DNA from: a virus
DNA length: 44,413 bases
Virus record (IMG/VR): IMGVR_UViG_3300045107_000290
Location: 1 to 44,413 of that record
Reading direction: 5' to 3' (one strand)
This document shows, one piece after another, positions 21,549 through 30,096 of the stretch. A program made the position numbers and the translations under genes. The notes under the pieces were generated by a model. It searched no databases, was not told the origin of the DNA, and was given only the letters and a program-made list of their open reading frames with translations. Positions within the stretch are counted from its first letter, which is position 1; each line of letters opens with the position of its first letter.

Positions 21549-23702
21549 GTGCGGGTGCCTCGCCAGCTTGTGCTGCCGGAGCGCGAGCTCCAGCGGCTCA
21601 ATACGCGCGTCGAAGAGGACGTGCTCAACGCGATCGGCGATCACCGCCGGCGCATCGAGCGCTTCCGCCGCTACTACCGCAAGTGGCGTAACCTGGTCGA
21701 CGCTCCGGCGGTGGGCGATGAGGACGCGTCCAACTTCCAGGTACCACTGATTCAGTGGCAGGGCTTCCAGAAGTGGGCGCGCGATCTCGAATCGCTGCTC
21801 GGCGACGATGCGGAGATCGTCGCGAAGCCGACGGGGCCCAGCGACGCGCGGCTGGTCGGCAAGGTCGGGCGGTACATGACCTGGCGGCTGTTCCAGTCCA
21901 TGCGCATCACGTCGGCGCTGGCGATTTTCGACTTCCGCAAGATCCTGTACGGGCGGGCGCACGCTTACCGGCCCTGGGTGCGCGAAACGTACCGCGTGCT
22001 CGAAGACGACGGTGCTGAGCAGGACGAGCTTGACTACGAGGGCCCGGGCTTCTATCCGCTCTCGCCGGGGGACTTGCTTCTGCCGGCGGAGAAGGATGCG
22101 CAGTCCATTCACGACTTCAGCTTCGTGGTGCGGCGCTACGCGGCCACGCCGGACGAGCTGCTGCGGGGCGACGGCGTGCTGTACCAGGGGATCCGCGACA
22201 ACTTCGAGCAGATCGTGACGCTGGCGCGGAACAACCGGCGCCGCGACATGGGCGAGGAAGTCGAGCGCGAGCAGGATACGGCGGAGGGCGTGGACGTCGA
22301 GGGCGGGCTCTCGGCGGCGGGGACGCTGATCGTGGAGGAGTGGTACGGGCGCTGGCGGCGGCTGCGGGGCAAGAAGGACGCCTCCGAGGTAAACCTGAAA
22401 GGGCGGGAGGACTTCGAGAGCGACCTGGTGGTGCGGCGCTGCCCCGATCTGAACCGTGTGATCGGCGTGCAGAGCCTGCTGGAGCTGTATCCGAAGATGC
22501 GGCGGCGGCGGCCGTTCGCCGAGGCCTCGCTGGTGAAGGACGGCTCCTACTGGTGCCAGGGGCTCGGCGAGCTGCTCGAAGCGATCGAGGACGAGAGCTC
22601 GGCGACGCACCGGCTGTTAACGGAGGCGGGCCAGTTCTCGGTCGGGCCGGTGATCTTCGCCAAGCCGGGGGTGGGCGTGCAGGAAGAGACGTTCCGCTAT
22701 GCGCCGTACCAGGTGGTGCTGACCGAAGATCCGGCAGGCGTGAACGCGGTGCGGATGCAGGCGGATCTCTCGCCGCTGATCGCGAAGATGCAGAACGACC
22801 TGTCGGTCGCGGAGCGGGTGACCGGGATCAGCGACCTGGCGCTGGGGCGGCAGAGCGACCGGCCGAACGCGCCGCGGACGGCGTCGGGGACGATCGCGCT
22901 GCTGGAGCAAGGCAATATCCGGGTTGCGCTCGATACGCGCATGTTTCGCGAGGACATGGCGATCATCGCCAGCGACCTGTGGGAGCTGGAGTCGCAGTTT
23001 TCGCCGGAAAGCGTGTTTTTCCGGGTGACGGAAGAGGACGCCGGCGGGCTGTTCGAGACGTCGGGCGGCGGGGCGCTGATGACATCGAGGGAGCGCGGCG
23101 GGCGGTACGACTTCGACGTGCGGTTCGCGACCAGCGTGTGGTCGCGCGAGGCAAATAAGGAGCGGCAGCTCCAGCTTTACGGGCTCGACATTCAGAACCC
23201 GCTGATCGCGACGAACCCGCGGGCGCTGTGGCTGATCACGAACCGCGTGCACAAGGCGCTGGGCGACGATGGCTTCGCGGACATCATTCCGGAGCCGCCG
23301 GACCTGGGGCAGCCGAAGACGCCGCGCGAGGAGTGGAACCTGGCGCTGCAGGGCGAAGACTTCAGCGTCAACCCGATGGATAACGACGACCTGCACCTCG
23401 TGGATCATTACCGCCGGGTGACGGAGGCGCGGCGCGATCCGGAGCAGGACCGCGACGCGGTGCAGCGGATGGCGGCGCACATCGTCGAGCATCAGGCGCA
23501 GAAGCGGCAGAAGATGCTGATGCAGGCGCTGACGCAGCAGCTCGCGCGGTCGATGGCGGGGAACACGGCGGAGACGGGCGGCCTGCTGCCGGGAGGCGTG
23601 CCGGCGCCGCTGGCGCGCGTGGGGCAGGTAGTGAACGAGCTCGGCGGCGGAGAGGCGACCGGGCAACCGACAGGAGGAAGCGGTGCCGTGGAGCGCACGT
23701 GA
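21549..23702 (+). CDS. Portal protein, 717 aa
   Basis: GTG 21549. Length and layout match P22-like portal proteins (~720 aa): N-terminal helices (EEDVLNAIGDHRRRIERFRRYYRKW), the early conserved NFQVPLIQWQGFQKWARDLESLL, a wing with mixed beta (ETYRVLEDD ... YPLSPGDLLLPAEK), a stem (RVTGISDLALGR, RTASGTIALLEQGN), and a C-terminal helical barrel-like Gln/Ala tail. Forms the dodecameric DNA channel at the capsid vertex and docks the terminase. Its size favours a podovirus. Confidence 0.85.
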   Translation: MRVPRQLVLPERELQRLNTRVEEDVLNAIGDHRRRIERFRRYYRKWRNLVDAPAVGDEDASNFQVPLIQWQGFQKWARDLESLLGDDAEIVAKPTGPSDARLVGKVGRYMTWRLFQSMRITSALAIFDFRKILYGRAHAYRPWVRETYRVLEDDGAEQDELDYEGPGFYPLSPGDLLLPAEKDAQSIHDFSFVVRRYAATPDELLRGDGVLYQGIRDNFEQIVTLARNNRRRDMGEEVEREQDTAEGVDVEGGLSAAGTLIVEEWYGRWRRLRGKKDASEVNLKGREDFESDLVVRRCPDLNRVIGVQSLLELYPKMRRRRPFAEASLVKDGSYWCQGLGELLEAIEDESSATHRLLTEAGQFSVGPVIFAKPGVGVQEETFRYAPYQVVLTEDPAGVNAVRMQADLSPLIAKMQNDLSVAERVTGISDLALGRQSDRPNAPRTASGTIALLEQGNIRVALDTRMFREDMAIIASDLWELESQFSPESVFFRVTEEDAGGLFETSGGGALMTSRERGGRYDFDVRFATSVWSREANKERQLQLYGLDIQNPLIATNPRALWLITNRVHKALGDDGFADIIPEPPDLGQPKTPREEWNLALQGEDFSVNPMDNDDLHLVDHYRRVTEARRDPEQDRDAVQRMAAHIVEHQAQKRQKMLMQALTQQLARSMAGNTAETGGLLPGGVPAPLARVGQVVNELGGGEATGQPTGGSGAVERT

Positions 23703-23706
23703 CGCG

Positions 23707-23853
23707 ATGCGTCACACCAAGAAGGCGAACACGCCGAAGAAGCAGCGGCAGTGGTCGGCGATCGCGAACCGGCTGCTGGCCGGCGGGGCGAGCGAGGGCT
23801 CGGCGATCCGCCAGGCGAACGGCGTAGTGGCGAAGCGGGGCAAGAGCAAATGA
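23707..23853 (+). CDS. Small basic virion-region protein, 48 aa
   Basis: ATG 23707. Product begins MRHTKKANTPKKQRQWSAIAN and contains GASEGSAIRQANGVVAKR. This type (Lys-rich head, EGSAIRQAN) is widespread near phage head genes, as I recall, with unknown role. The stop overlaps the next ATG. Confidence 0.6.
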   Translation: MRHTKKANTPKKQRQWSAIANRLLAGGASEGSAIRQANGVVAKRGKSK

Positions 23854-24053
23854 ACCAGGGGTTCACGCGCGACGACGCGGCGGCGCGGCTGGAGAATCTC
23901 GCGCTGTGGATCGCGTCGGCGAAGACGGAGTCGGTGCGCGTGATCCGGCTGACGGAAGCGGAGGCCGCGGCGCTGGTCGGGGACCTGGAGGCGATCGGCC
24001 GCGTGCTGGCGGATCCGGGACCGACGGCGCCGCCGGAGTCGCCGGCGGCGTGA
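23850..24053 (+). CDS. Unknown 67-aa protein
   Basis: ATG 23850 in an ATGA overlap. Two helices (AAARLENLALWIASAK, EAEAAALVGDLEAIGRVL) with a beta strand between. Function unknown. Its own stop overlaps the next GTG (24050). Confidence 0.5.
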   Translation: MNQGFTRDDAAARLENLALWIASAKTESVRVIRLTEAEAAALVGDLEAIGRVLADPGPTAPPESPAA

Positions 24054-24310
24054 AGCCCGACAAGCAGGACCTGGAGCACTTGCGCCAGGTGACGCGATCG
24101 CGCGGGCTGCAGCTCATCGTTGAGCGGCTGAGGGCGATGCGGGACGCAAAGGTGCGGGAGCTGATCCAGCCGTCGGATGCGCAGCACACGGCGGAGCTCC
24201 GGGGCTATATCGCGGGCGTGGAGGCGTGCCTGGCGGCGCCGGGGGCGCTGGAGCGCGAGCTGGCGGGCGAAGGGGGCACGTATGGCAGGAAAGCGCAAAG
24301 GGGGAACTGA
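24050..24310 (+). CDS. Unknown helical protein, 86 aa
   Basis: GTG 24050 overlaps the previous stop. Helical (LEHLRQVTRSRGLQLIVERLRAMRDAKVRELI; HTAELRGYIAGVEACLAAP), basic tail GRKAQRGN. It stands where podoviruses often place small pre-scaffold proteins; no function recognised. Confidence 0.5.
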   Translation: MKPDKQDLEHLRQVTRSRGLQLIVERLRAMRDAKVRELIQPSDAQHTAELRGYIAGVEACLAAPGALERELAGEGGTYGRKAQRGN

Positions 24311-25315
24311 ATGACGACGGTGGGCGAGCAGAGGCTGCTGGTGATTGCAGTCGGGTGCAACGGGATCGAGCCCTCGGCTTCGGTGCTGCAGCGCGGATAC
24401 GACCTGACGCTGGGCGACGCGGGGGGCTCGCTGAACGACGTATACCGCAAGCTGTCCTGGGGGCAGATGTGGTTTGCGGGCCAGGTGGTCGGCGTCGGCA
24501 TCCAAGCCGCTCTGAATTGCGACCTGGTGTTCGCGCCGGGGCATCCGATGTGGGCGATTGACGACGCGCTTCGCGCCAAGGGAATCGACCTCGCCAGCTA
24601 CACGCGGCGGCTGTACTCGATTCCGGGGTTCTGCACGTCCGCGGATCGCGGCTTCCCTTCCCTTACCGTTGGCGGCATCACTTTTTCGGCTTCGATTCTC
24701 TCGCTCGGGGACGGCTGGGGGAACATCGCGCACGAAATGGGGCACTGCCTCGGCATGACTCACGCCGGCACCTGGAATCCGCTGTCGGACCGCGGTGACA
24801 ACGGAGACCTGATGGGCTCCGGAGTGCCGATGCTGAACGCGCCGCACAAGATGCAGCTCGGGTGGTGGCGGCCGGAGCAGGTGATCGACGTCACGCAGGA
24901 AGGCGACTACACGATCTCGCACCATGTGCTGGCCAACACCGGGGTGATGGCGCTTCGCGTTGGGCCGTGGATCGTCAGCTACCAGCAGCAGCTGACGGAC
25001 GCAATCAAGGCCATCTACCCGTCGATCACGGGCGGAGCGTCGATCCATACCCTGGTCAACGGCATCGACACGCGGCTGGTCGACACGCATCCGAATGACG
25101 GCCTCGCGTTTCTCAGCGCGCCGCTGACGGACGGGAGCGTCTTCCGCGACACGGCGAACTCGATCGAGATCGAGCAGCTATCGCACACGGACAGGGAAGT
25201 CAGGCTCAGGGTGCGACTCCACCTGACGACGCCGACGCCGGATCCGACTCCGGCGCCGGCGCCCGGGCCTGGCAAACCGCATCCTCCTCATCCGAAGCGA
25301 GGGGGAATCTCGTGA
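24311..25315 (+). CDS. M11 (gametolysin-type) zinc metallopeptidase, 334 aa
   Basis: ATG 24311 directly follows the previous stop. The zinc site HEMGHCLGMTH has H141, E142, H145 and H151 (HExxHxxGxxH, metzincin). Downstream RGDNGDLMGSG supplies the Met-turn (M168) and NAPHKMQLGW is the short block typical of M11 peptidases. No signal peptide is visible, so it acts in the host cell or as a virion part. The C-terminus ends in a Pro-rich tail (residues ~310-334). Third-position GC is lower than in the neighbours, suggesting acquisition. It could process head proteins, degrade host envelope or matrix proteins, or help lysis. Confidence 0.8.
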   Translation: MTTVGEQRLLVIAVGCNGIEPSASVLQRGYDLTLGDAGGSLNDVYRKLSWGQMWFAGQVVGVGIQAALNCDLVFAPGHPMWAIDDALRAKGIDLASYTRRLYSIPGFCTSADRGFPSLTVGGITFSASILSLGDGWGNIAHEMGHCLGMTHAGTWNPLSDRGDNGDLMGSGVPMLNAPHKMQLGWWRPEQVIDVTQEGDYTISHHVLANTGVMALRVGPWIVSYQQQLTDAIKAIYPSITGGASIHTLVNGIDTRLVDTHPNDGLAFLSAPLTDGSVFRDTANSIEIEQLSHTDREVRLRVRLHLTTPTPDPTPAPAPGPGKPHPPHPKRGGIS

Positions 25316-25328
25316 AACGGGGGAAAAT

Positions 25329-25589
25329 ATGGCAAAGAAGCTGAAGAAAGTAGCTGATCTCGTGGAGACGGCGGCGGACGCGGTCGGCAAGGTCGCGGAC
25401 CTGATTCCGGGCGCGGGCGCGGTCGAGATGGCGGCCGGCCTGGTCGAGGCGGGCGCTGGCGCGATCGCGGACAAGCTGGCGGAGCCGGAGTGCGAACCGG
25501 AGCCGCGGCGCCGTATGACGGGCGACGAGCTGAAGGCGCATCTGCGCCAGCAGCGGCGCGAGCAACGGCTGGCGGATCGCGGATACTGA
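25329..25589 (+). CDS. Small amphipathic Ala/Gly-rich protein, 86 aa
   Basis: ATG 25329 with GGGGGAAAA upstream. The first 50 residues are an amphipathic helix pair (KVADLVETAADAVGKVADLI-PGAG-AVEMAAGLVEAGAGAI). A charged tail with ELKAHLRQQRREQRL follows. It could be membrane-associated or a head accessory protein; not recognised. Confidence 0.55.
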   Translation: MAKKLKKVADLVETAADAVGKVADLIPGAGAVEMAAGLVEAGAGAIADKLAEPECEPEPRRRMTGDELKAHLRQQRREQRLADRGY

Positions 25590-25593
25590 CCGG

Positions 25594-25782
25594 ATGTGCA
25601 GGGCGCGCGTTACTGCGGAGCAGCTCAAGCGGGCGCTCGGGCTGGCCGAATGCGTGAAGCTCGCCCACGTGCGGTGGGACTTTGATTATGGCCACGTCGT
25701 GCTGTACGTCGAGGGAGAGGACCTGCCGGCGGCCGCGCCAGGCGGCGCGATGCTGGAGGTTCCGCTGGAGTCGCTGCGATGA
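25594..25782 (+). CDS. Unknown 62-aa protein
   Basis: ATG 25594. A short helix (AEQLKRALGL) and a beta-rich remainder (AHVRWDFDYGHVVLYVEG). Overlaps the next gene in ATGA (25779). Function unknown. Confidence 0.5.
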   Translation: MCRARVTAEQLKRALGLAECVKLAHVRWDFDYGHVVLYVEGEDLPAAAPGGAMLEVPLESLR

Positions 25783-26132
25783 GCCACCTGATCCGGATTG
25801 CGACGACGTGCCACTACTGCTCGCGGCCGCGGTCGCCGCGCGAGATTCTGCGGATCGGCAAGGGTGGCGCGGTGATGTGCTGGCTGTGCTGGGAGTGGCA
25901 CCTCCGGGCCCTGAGGATGCTGTGCGACGGAACGCCGCCGCCGGGCTGTCAGGAATGCGGCGTCACGTTCGCGGTTTTGCGCGATGCCGCGGGCGATGGC
26001 GACATTAAGATGTACCTGCATCCGAAGGACGGGGTGTACCAGGTGCTGTGTCGGACGTGCTCCGACCGATACTTCCCGAAGCGTGTGGACCTTTACAGGC
26101 CTACCCAGTTCGGAAGCCAACTGAAAATCTGA
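25779..26132 (+). CDS. Double zinc-finger protein, 117 aa
   Basis: ATG 25779 overlaps the previous stop. Four Cys pairs: CHYC, CWLCWEWH, CQECG and CRTCSDRYF; enough for two zinc sites (treble-clef or zinc ribbon). A basic tail ends KRVDLYRPTQF. Oddly placed between the metallopeptidase and the scaffold. Possibly a regulator or an anti-host protein; unknown. Confidence 0.6.
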   Translation: MSHLIRIATTCHYCSRPRSPREILRIGKGGAVMCWLCWEWHLRALRMLCDGTPPPGCQECGVTFAVLRDAAGDGDIKMYLHPKDGVYQVLCRTCSDRYFPKRVDLYRPTQFGSQLKI

Positions 26133-26168
26133 GCGGCCCTGCGGCAACGCGCGGGGCAGGAGTGCGCG

Positions 26169-27044
26169 ATGGCAGACGATCTCGAAGTGTCGCCGGGGAC
26201 CGGCGGCCAGGGAGACCAACCGCCCGGCTCGCCTGCGGGCGGCGGTGCGAAGAAGAGCGATGCGGGCGCGGACGAGCTGAAGTCGCTGCGCGCCGAAGTG
26301 GACCGGCTCAAGAAGTCGAACGAGCAGCTCACCGAGAGCGAGCGCTACTGGGCCGGCTTGGCGCGGCGCGGCGGCGCCGGCGAAGAGGACGGCGAGGACG
26401 ATCTCGACGACGCGGAGCCGGAGGCGAAGCCGACCGCGAAGGGCAAACGGCGCGCGGAGCCGGAACCGGACGAAGACGACCTCGACGATCCGGCGAAGTT
26501 CGTGGATGCCTTGAGCGCGAAGGGGCCAAAGGTGCTGGACGCGGTGCTGCGAAAGCGCGGGTTTCTCACCGCGGAGGGCGCGGCGAAGCTGGTGCAGGAC
26601 GCGATCCAGCGGGAGCGGCACTCCATGTCGACGGACGCGGAGCTGGTGACGCGGTTTCCGGACCTGAAGGACGCGGAGTCGGAGCTGTCGCAGGAGACGG
26701 GGCGGATCTTCCGCGAGGCGGTAAAGCGGGATCCGGCGGCGAAGCGGTCGGCGGCGGCGCTGCTGATGGCGGCGGAGCTGGCGGAGTTTCGTCTGGCGCA
26801 GAAGGCGGCGAAGACGAAGGCACAGCCGGCGCGCGAGGACGACGACGAGCGCGAGACGGAGCGGAGGCGCCGGGTGGAAGCGCAGCAGGGCGCGCGCGGC
26901 ACGCGGGGGCGGGCGGAGGTCGAGGACGAGCCCGACGACGATTACCTCGGGCCGCAGGCGCAGGCGGTGATAGCGGCGCTCGGGGTGAAGCCGGAGCGGT
27001 ACCTGGACGAGCGGCGGAAGCAGCGGGAGCACGGGAGGGGATGA
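26169..27044 (+). CDS. Scaffolding protein (acidic, coiled coil), 291 aa
   Basis: ATG 26169. N-terminal disordered Gly/Pro part, a coiled coil (ADELKSLRAEVDRLKKSNEQL) and two acidic blocks (~75-105 and ~235-265). A helical C-terminus ends in RRKQREHGRG. Size and composition match podovirus scaffolding proteins (about 300 aa), and the position before decoration and capsid genes fits. The basic end would bind the capsid protein. Overlaps the next gene (ATGA 27041). Confidence 0.7.
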   Translation: MADDLEVSPGTGGQGDQPPGSPAGGGAKKSDAGADELKSLRAEVDRLKKSNEQLTESERYWAGLARRGGAGEEDGEDDLDDAEPEAKPTAKGKRRAEPEPDEDDLDDPAKFVDALSAKGPKVLDAVLRKRGFLTAEGAAKLVQDAIQRERHSMSTDAELVTRFPDLKDAESELSQETGRIFREAVKRDPAAKRSAAALLMAAELAEFRLAQKAAKTKAQPAREDDDERETERRRRVEAQQGARGTRGRAEVEDEPDDDYLGPQAQAVIAALGVKPERYLDERRKQREHGRG

Positions 27045-27715
27045 TGGCGAAGAAGAAGGCAGGCCCGAAGGTATCCCTGGCCGGTGTGCAGACGGATGCA
27101 ATCCCGGAGTCGCCAGTGTTCCGCGACGCGGCGCGGCCGCGGGAGGCGAGGCGTGTGCTGCATGTGAACGGGATTCCCGTTCCGGAGGAGCTGGCGCACG
27201 CGATCCCATACGAGAACACGGACGAAGGGGTGGCGGAGCGGCTGGACCGGCCGCACGCGATGGCGCAGGTGACGCGAGGGCCGTTCGAGAAGACGCTCGA
27301 CGCGCGCGCGGCGGCGCAGCTCGGGATCGACGACGCGGAGCCGCCGGACCCGCTGCGGGACGCGGCGGACCGCTACCTGGGACCTGGCCAGCGGCCGCGG
27401 TTTCTCTCGCAGCCGGTGATCGCGCGGCGTGGGTTGCGCGGCTTCGAGGTGGTGAAGGACGAACGCGGCGAACCGGTGAAGGTCGGGAGCATGGTGCTGG
27501 GCTGGATGCCGGAAGAGAAGGCGGCGGCCCGGAACCGGCAGTGCCAGGCGAAGGGCCAGGAGCTGCTGCTGCGCGCCCAAGAAGAACACGAGGAGCAAGT
27601 GGCCAGGGACGCGAGTGAGGCGGGATTCCGCCTCCCGCAGGCCAGGCGCGGCGGCGGCGACCGCGCCGGAGGTCTCCAGGAAGTTCGCGGCAACTCGCAG
27701 GAAATTCTTCGATAG
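27041..27715 (+). CDS. Unknown head-module protein, 224 aa
   Basis: ATG 27041 (or 27044) overlaps the scaffold stop. Basic start (MMAKKKAGPK), mixed middle (RRVLHVNGIPVPEELAHAIPYEN; a FLSQPVIARRGLRGFEVVKDERG strand region), charged C-terminus with Gln/Glu helices. May assist head assembly. It contains the near-motif TGCAGACGGATGCA (27087-27100). Confidence 0.6.
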   Translation: MMAKKKAGPKVSLAGVQTDAIPESPVFRDAARPREARRVLHVNGIPVPEELAHAIPYENTDEGVAERLDRPHAMAQVTRGPFEKTLDARAAAQLGIDDAEPPDPLRDAADRYLGPGQRPRFLSQPVIARRGLRGFEVVKDERGEPVKVGSMVLGWMPEEKAAARNRQCQAKGQELLLRAQEEHEEQVARDASEAGFRLPQARRGGGDRAGGLQEVRGNSQEILR

Positions 27716-27724
27716 GAGACCACA

Positions 27725-28252
27725 GTGGCAAACGTAGACAACCCCCACGGCTTGCGCCCGCTGATGCGGACGCTGAGCGGGGGATTCCCGGTCGTGCAAC
27801 TGATGCAGAAGGATGCAGCGGAAGGCACGGCCATCTTCCAGTGGGACGCCGTCAACCGCGAGGCGGACGGCAACATCGAGGCAAACTCAGCGACGCCGGG
27901 CACGACGCTCTTTTCGGGGGTCTCCCTCAACCACGGCGCCGCGTCGACGCTGACCGACCACCTGGTGGTGGTCAGCCCGGACGCGGTTTTCGAGGCGCAA
28001 GACAACAACGACACCGACGGCTTCACGGCCGCGGACATGGGTCTGAACGTCAACATCGAGCTGAACGCCGGCTCCAGTACCACGAAGATCAGCGGCCACG
28101 AGCTGGACGAGTCGACGGCCAATACGACCAGCACGCTCGACCTGCACATGCTGGACCTGCTGAACGTGCCGGACAATGCCGCGGGCGCGTGGTCGCGGGT
28201 CGAAGTGGTGTTCAACAAGCACCGGATGAATCCGGCCGTGGCGGGCGTGTAG
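27725..28252 (+). CDS. Capsid decoration (cement) protein, 175 aa
   Basis: GTG 27725 after AGGAGACCAC. It starts ANVDNPHGLRPLMRTLSGGF, a form I know from phage head-stabilising proteins placed just before the capsid gene. Beta-rich throughout (GTTLFSGVSLN, LVVVSPDAVFEAQ, NVNIELNAG). It would trimerise on the shell from outside and stiffen it. Confidence 0.7.
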   Translation: MANVDNPHGLRPLMRTLSGGFPVVQLMQKDAAEGTAIFQWDAVNREADGNIEANSATPGTTLFSGVSLNHGAASTLTDHLVVVSPDAVFEAQDNNDTDGFTAADMGLNVNIELNAGSSTTKISGHELDESTANTTSTLDLHMLDLLNVPDNAAGAWSRVEVVFNKHRMNPAVAGV

Positions 28253-28271
28253 GCAAGGGGGACAGGGACAC

Positions 28272-29192
28272 ATGGTCATTCGAGGCAGTTTTTCCGATTT
28301 CTACCTGAGCACGATGCTGCCGGCGATCAGCGCGCTGATCGGCGACCGGTACCGTGCCTACCCCGCGATGTTTCCGCGGATCTTTAACGTGGCTTCCAGC
28401 TCGCGGTCGATCGAGCAGTTCACGGGCGTGTCGGGCGTGGGCCTGGCGACGCAGATCGCGGAAGGCGCTCCGATCCGGCAGGACCTGCCGGTGCAGGGCT
28501 TCGACTCGACGTTCACGCACACCAAGCACGGGCTCTCCATTCCGATCACGCGCGAGATGGTGGCGGACGACAAGTTCGGGATCGTCAAAAAGTTCACGCG
28601 CAGCCTGGTGCGCTCGATTCAGGAGACGCGCGAGATCCGCGCGGCTTCGCACTTCAATAACGGTTTTTCCTCTAGCTTTCTGGGGCCGGATGGCAAGGCG
28701 CTGTTCGCGTCCGACCATCCGCTCTACAAGAGCGGCGGCACGCAGAGCAACATCCTGAGCGTGGCGGCCGACCTGGACGTGGACAGCCTGCAGCTTGCGA
28801 TCACGGACTTCTACACCATGAAGGACCCGGCCGGCCTGCTGCAGATGGTGCGCGCGAAGCGGCTGATTTACCACCCGTCGAACCATTTCAACGCGGTGGA
28901 GATCGTGAAGAGCGACGGGCGATCGGACACGGCGAACCGCGTGGATAACGCGCTGAAGGACGCGCGGGACGGGCTGCCGGAGCTGTTCATGTGGCCGTAC
29001 CTGACGGACGCCGACGCCTGGTTCCTGTCGGCGGAGCCGGAAGACACCGGCCTGGTCTGGATCGACCGCGAGAAGCCGTACTCCGACCGGGAGTTCGACA
29101 AGTTCACAGAGACGATGTACGAGATGCAGCGCTACCGTGCGTCGAGCGGCTGGAACGACTTCAACGGCGTGTACGGGACGCCGGGCGCGTAG
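28272..29192 (+). CDS. Major capsid protein (HK97 fold, Mu gpT-like), 306 aa
   Basis: ATG 28272 after GGGGGACAGGG. Key parts: FYLSTMLPAISALIGDRY at the N-terminus, HGLSIPITREMVADDKFGIVKKF (the conserved E-loop/spine area in gpT-like proteins), AASHFNNGF, and a C-terminal LVWIDREKPYSDREFDKFTETM. No long delta domain, hence the separate scaffold upstream. It builds the icosahedral shell. A GC-rich hairpin follows at 29214. Confidence 0.85.
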   Translation: MVIRGSFSDFYLSTMLPAISALIGDRYRAYPAMFPRIFNVASSSRSIEQFTGVSGVGLATQIAEGAPIRQDLPVQGFDSTFTHTKHGLSIPITREMVADDKFGIVKKFTRSLVRSIQETREIRAASHFNNGFSSSFLGPDGKALFASDHPLYKSGGTQSNILSVAADLDVDSLQLAITDFYTMKDPAGLLQMVRAKRLIYHPSNHFNAVEIVKSDGRSDTANRVDNALKDARDGLPELFMWPYLTDADAWFLSAEPEDTGLVWIDREKPYSDREFDKFTETMYEMQRYRASSGWNDFNGVYGTPGA

Positions 29193-29213
29193 GTCTTCTC
29201 CTGCCGGCGCGGA

Positions 29214-29249
29214 CAGGCCGGCGGCCGCCTTTGCGGCTGGCCGGCCCTG
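29214..29249 (+). promoter_or_regulatory. Two-tier hairpin after the major capsid gene
   Basis: CAGGCCGGC (29214-29222) against GGCCGGCCCTG (29239-29249), with an inner CCGC/GCGG stem. No T run, so more likely an mRNA-stabilising or attenuating structure than a terminator. Confidence 0.45.
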
Positions 29250-29282
29250 ATCCCGCGCTGGTGAGAGGAGGGGAGAGGGCAC

Positions 29283-29720
29283 ATGGGGCGTACAACCAAG
29301 TTCAAAGGCGACGTGACGATCACGGGCTCGCTGTCGGTGGGGAGCACGCAGGTGAGCAACGGCGCCGTGTCGGGCGATCTCGTGATGGCGGACGGCAAGC
29401 AGCTCAAGCCGGACGGATCGACGGCGACGGCGGTAGCGGGGGCGGCGACGCTTTCGAAGCAATCGGGCGTGGTGACGTCGGAGTCGCTGACGACGGCGGC
29501 CGGCGCGGCGTATACGCTGACGCTGACGAACACGCTGGTGGCGGCAACGTCGATCGTGCTGGCGAGCGTGCAGAACGGCGACAACAACCAGGGCGATCCG
29601 GCGGTCGGGCTGATTACGCCGGGGCCGGGGTCGGTGACCATCAAGATCGTCAACCGGCACGCCTCTCAGGCGCTGAACGGGACGCTGAAGATCAGCTTCC
29701 TGGTGCTGAACCCGCAGTAG
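29283..29720 (+). CDS. Beta-rich virion accessory protein, 145 aa
   Basis: ATG 29283 after GAGGAGGGGAGAGGG. Product with TKFKGDVTITGSLSVGSTQV, a short-repeat beta helix-like start, then alternating strands (AYTLTLTNTL, SVTIKIVNRHASQ). Typical of head fibre/decoration or adhesion proteins; not further identified. Confidence 0.6.
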   Translation: MGRTTKFKGDVTITGSLSVGSTQVSNGAVSGDLVMADGKQLKPDGSTATAVAGAATLSKQSGVVTSESLTTAAGAAYTLTLTNTLVAATSIVLASVQNGDNNQGDPAVGLITPGPGSVTIKIVNRHASQALNGTLKISFLVLNPQ

Positions 29721-29745
29721 CAAACCACAGTAGCGGAGGGCGCGA

Positions 29746-30096
29746 ATGGCGGCGGTGTTTAACGACCTGGCGGCGACGATCGCGAACGGCGCGAGCCTGT
29801 CCGGAGCCGTGAATCTCGGCAACGGCGGGCTCGCCGCGATCGTGATGCCGTCCGCGTGGACGGCGGCCGTGCTGACGTTCCAGGGCAGCTCCGACGGAAC
29901 GAACTTCTACAACCTGTACGACGACACCGGCAGCGAGATCACGGCGACCGTCTCCACGTCGCGGATCGTGGCGCTGCAGCCGTCGCTGTTCGCGGGGCTG
30001 CGCTACGTGAAGGTGCGCAGCGGCACGTCGGGCGCGGCGGTGAACCAGGGCGGGGAGCGCGCGCTGGTGTTGCTGACAAGGCAGGCGCCGCGATGA
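29746..30096 (+). CDS. Beta-sandwich virion protein, 116 aa
   Basis: ATG 29746 after AGCGGAGGG. VLTFQGSSDGTNFYNLYDDTG and LRYVKVRSGTSGAAV match a discoidin/jelly-roll-like strand pattern seen in many phage small head or tail proteins. Probably decorates the capsid or connector. Confidence 0.6.
   Translation: MAAVFNDLAATIANGASLSGAVNLGNGGLAAIVMPSAWTAAVLTFQGSSDGTNFYNLYDDTGSEITATVSTSRIVALQPSLFAGLRYVKVRSGTSGAAVNQGGERALVLLTRQAPR

Noticed and set aside
25329-25589. Membrane-active toxin
   Set aside because: Amphipathic helices fit, but there is no antitoxin partner, signal or known family; left as unknown.
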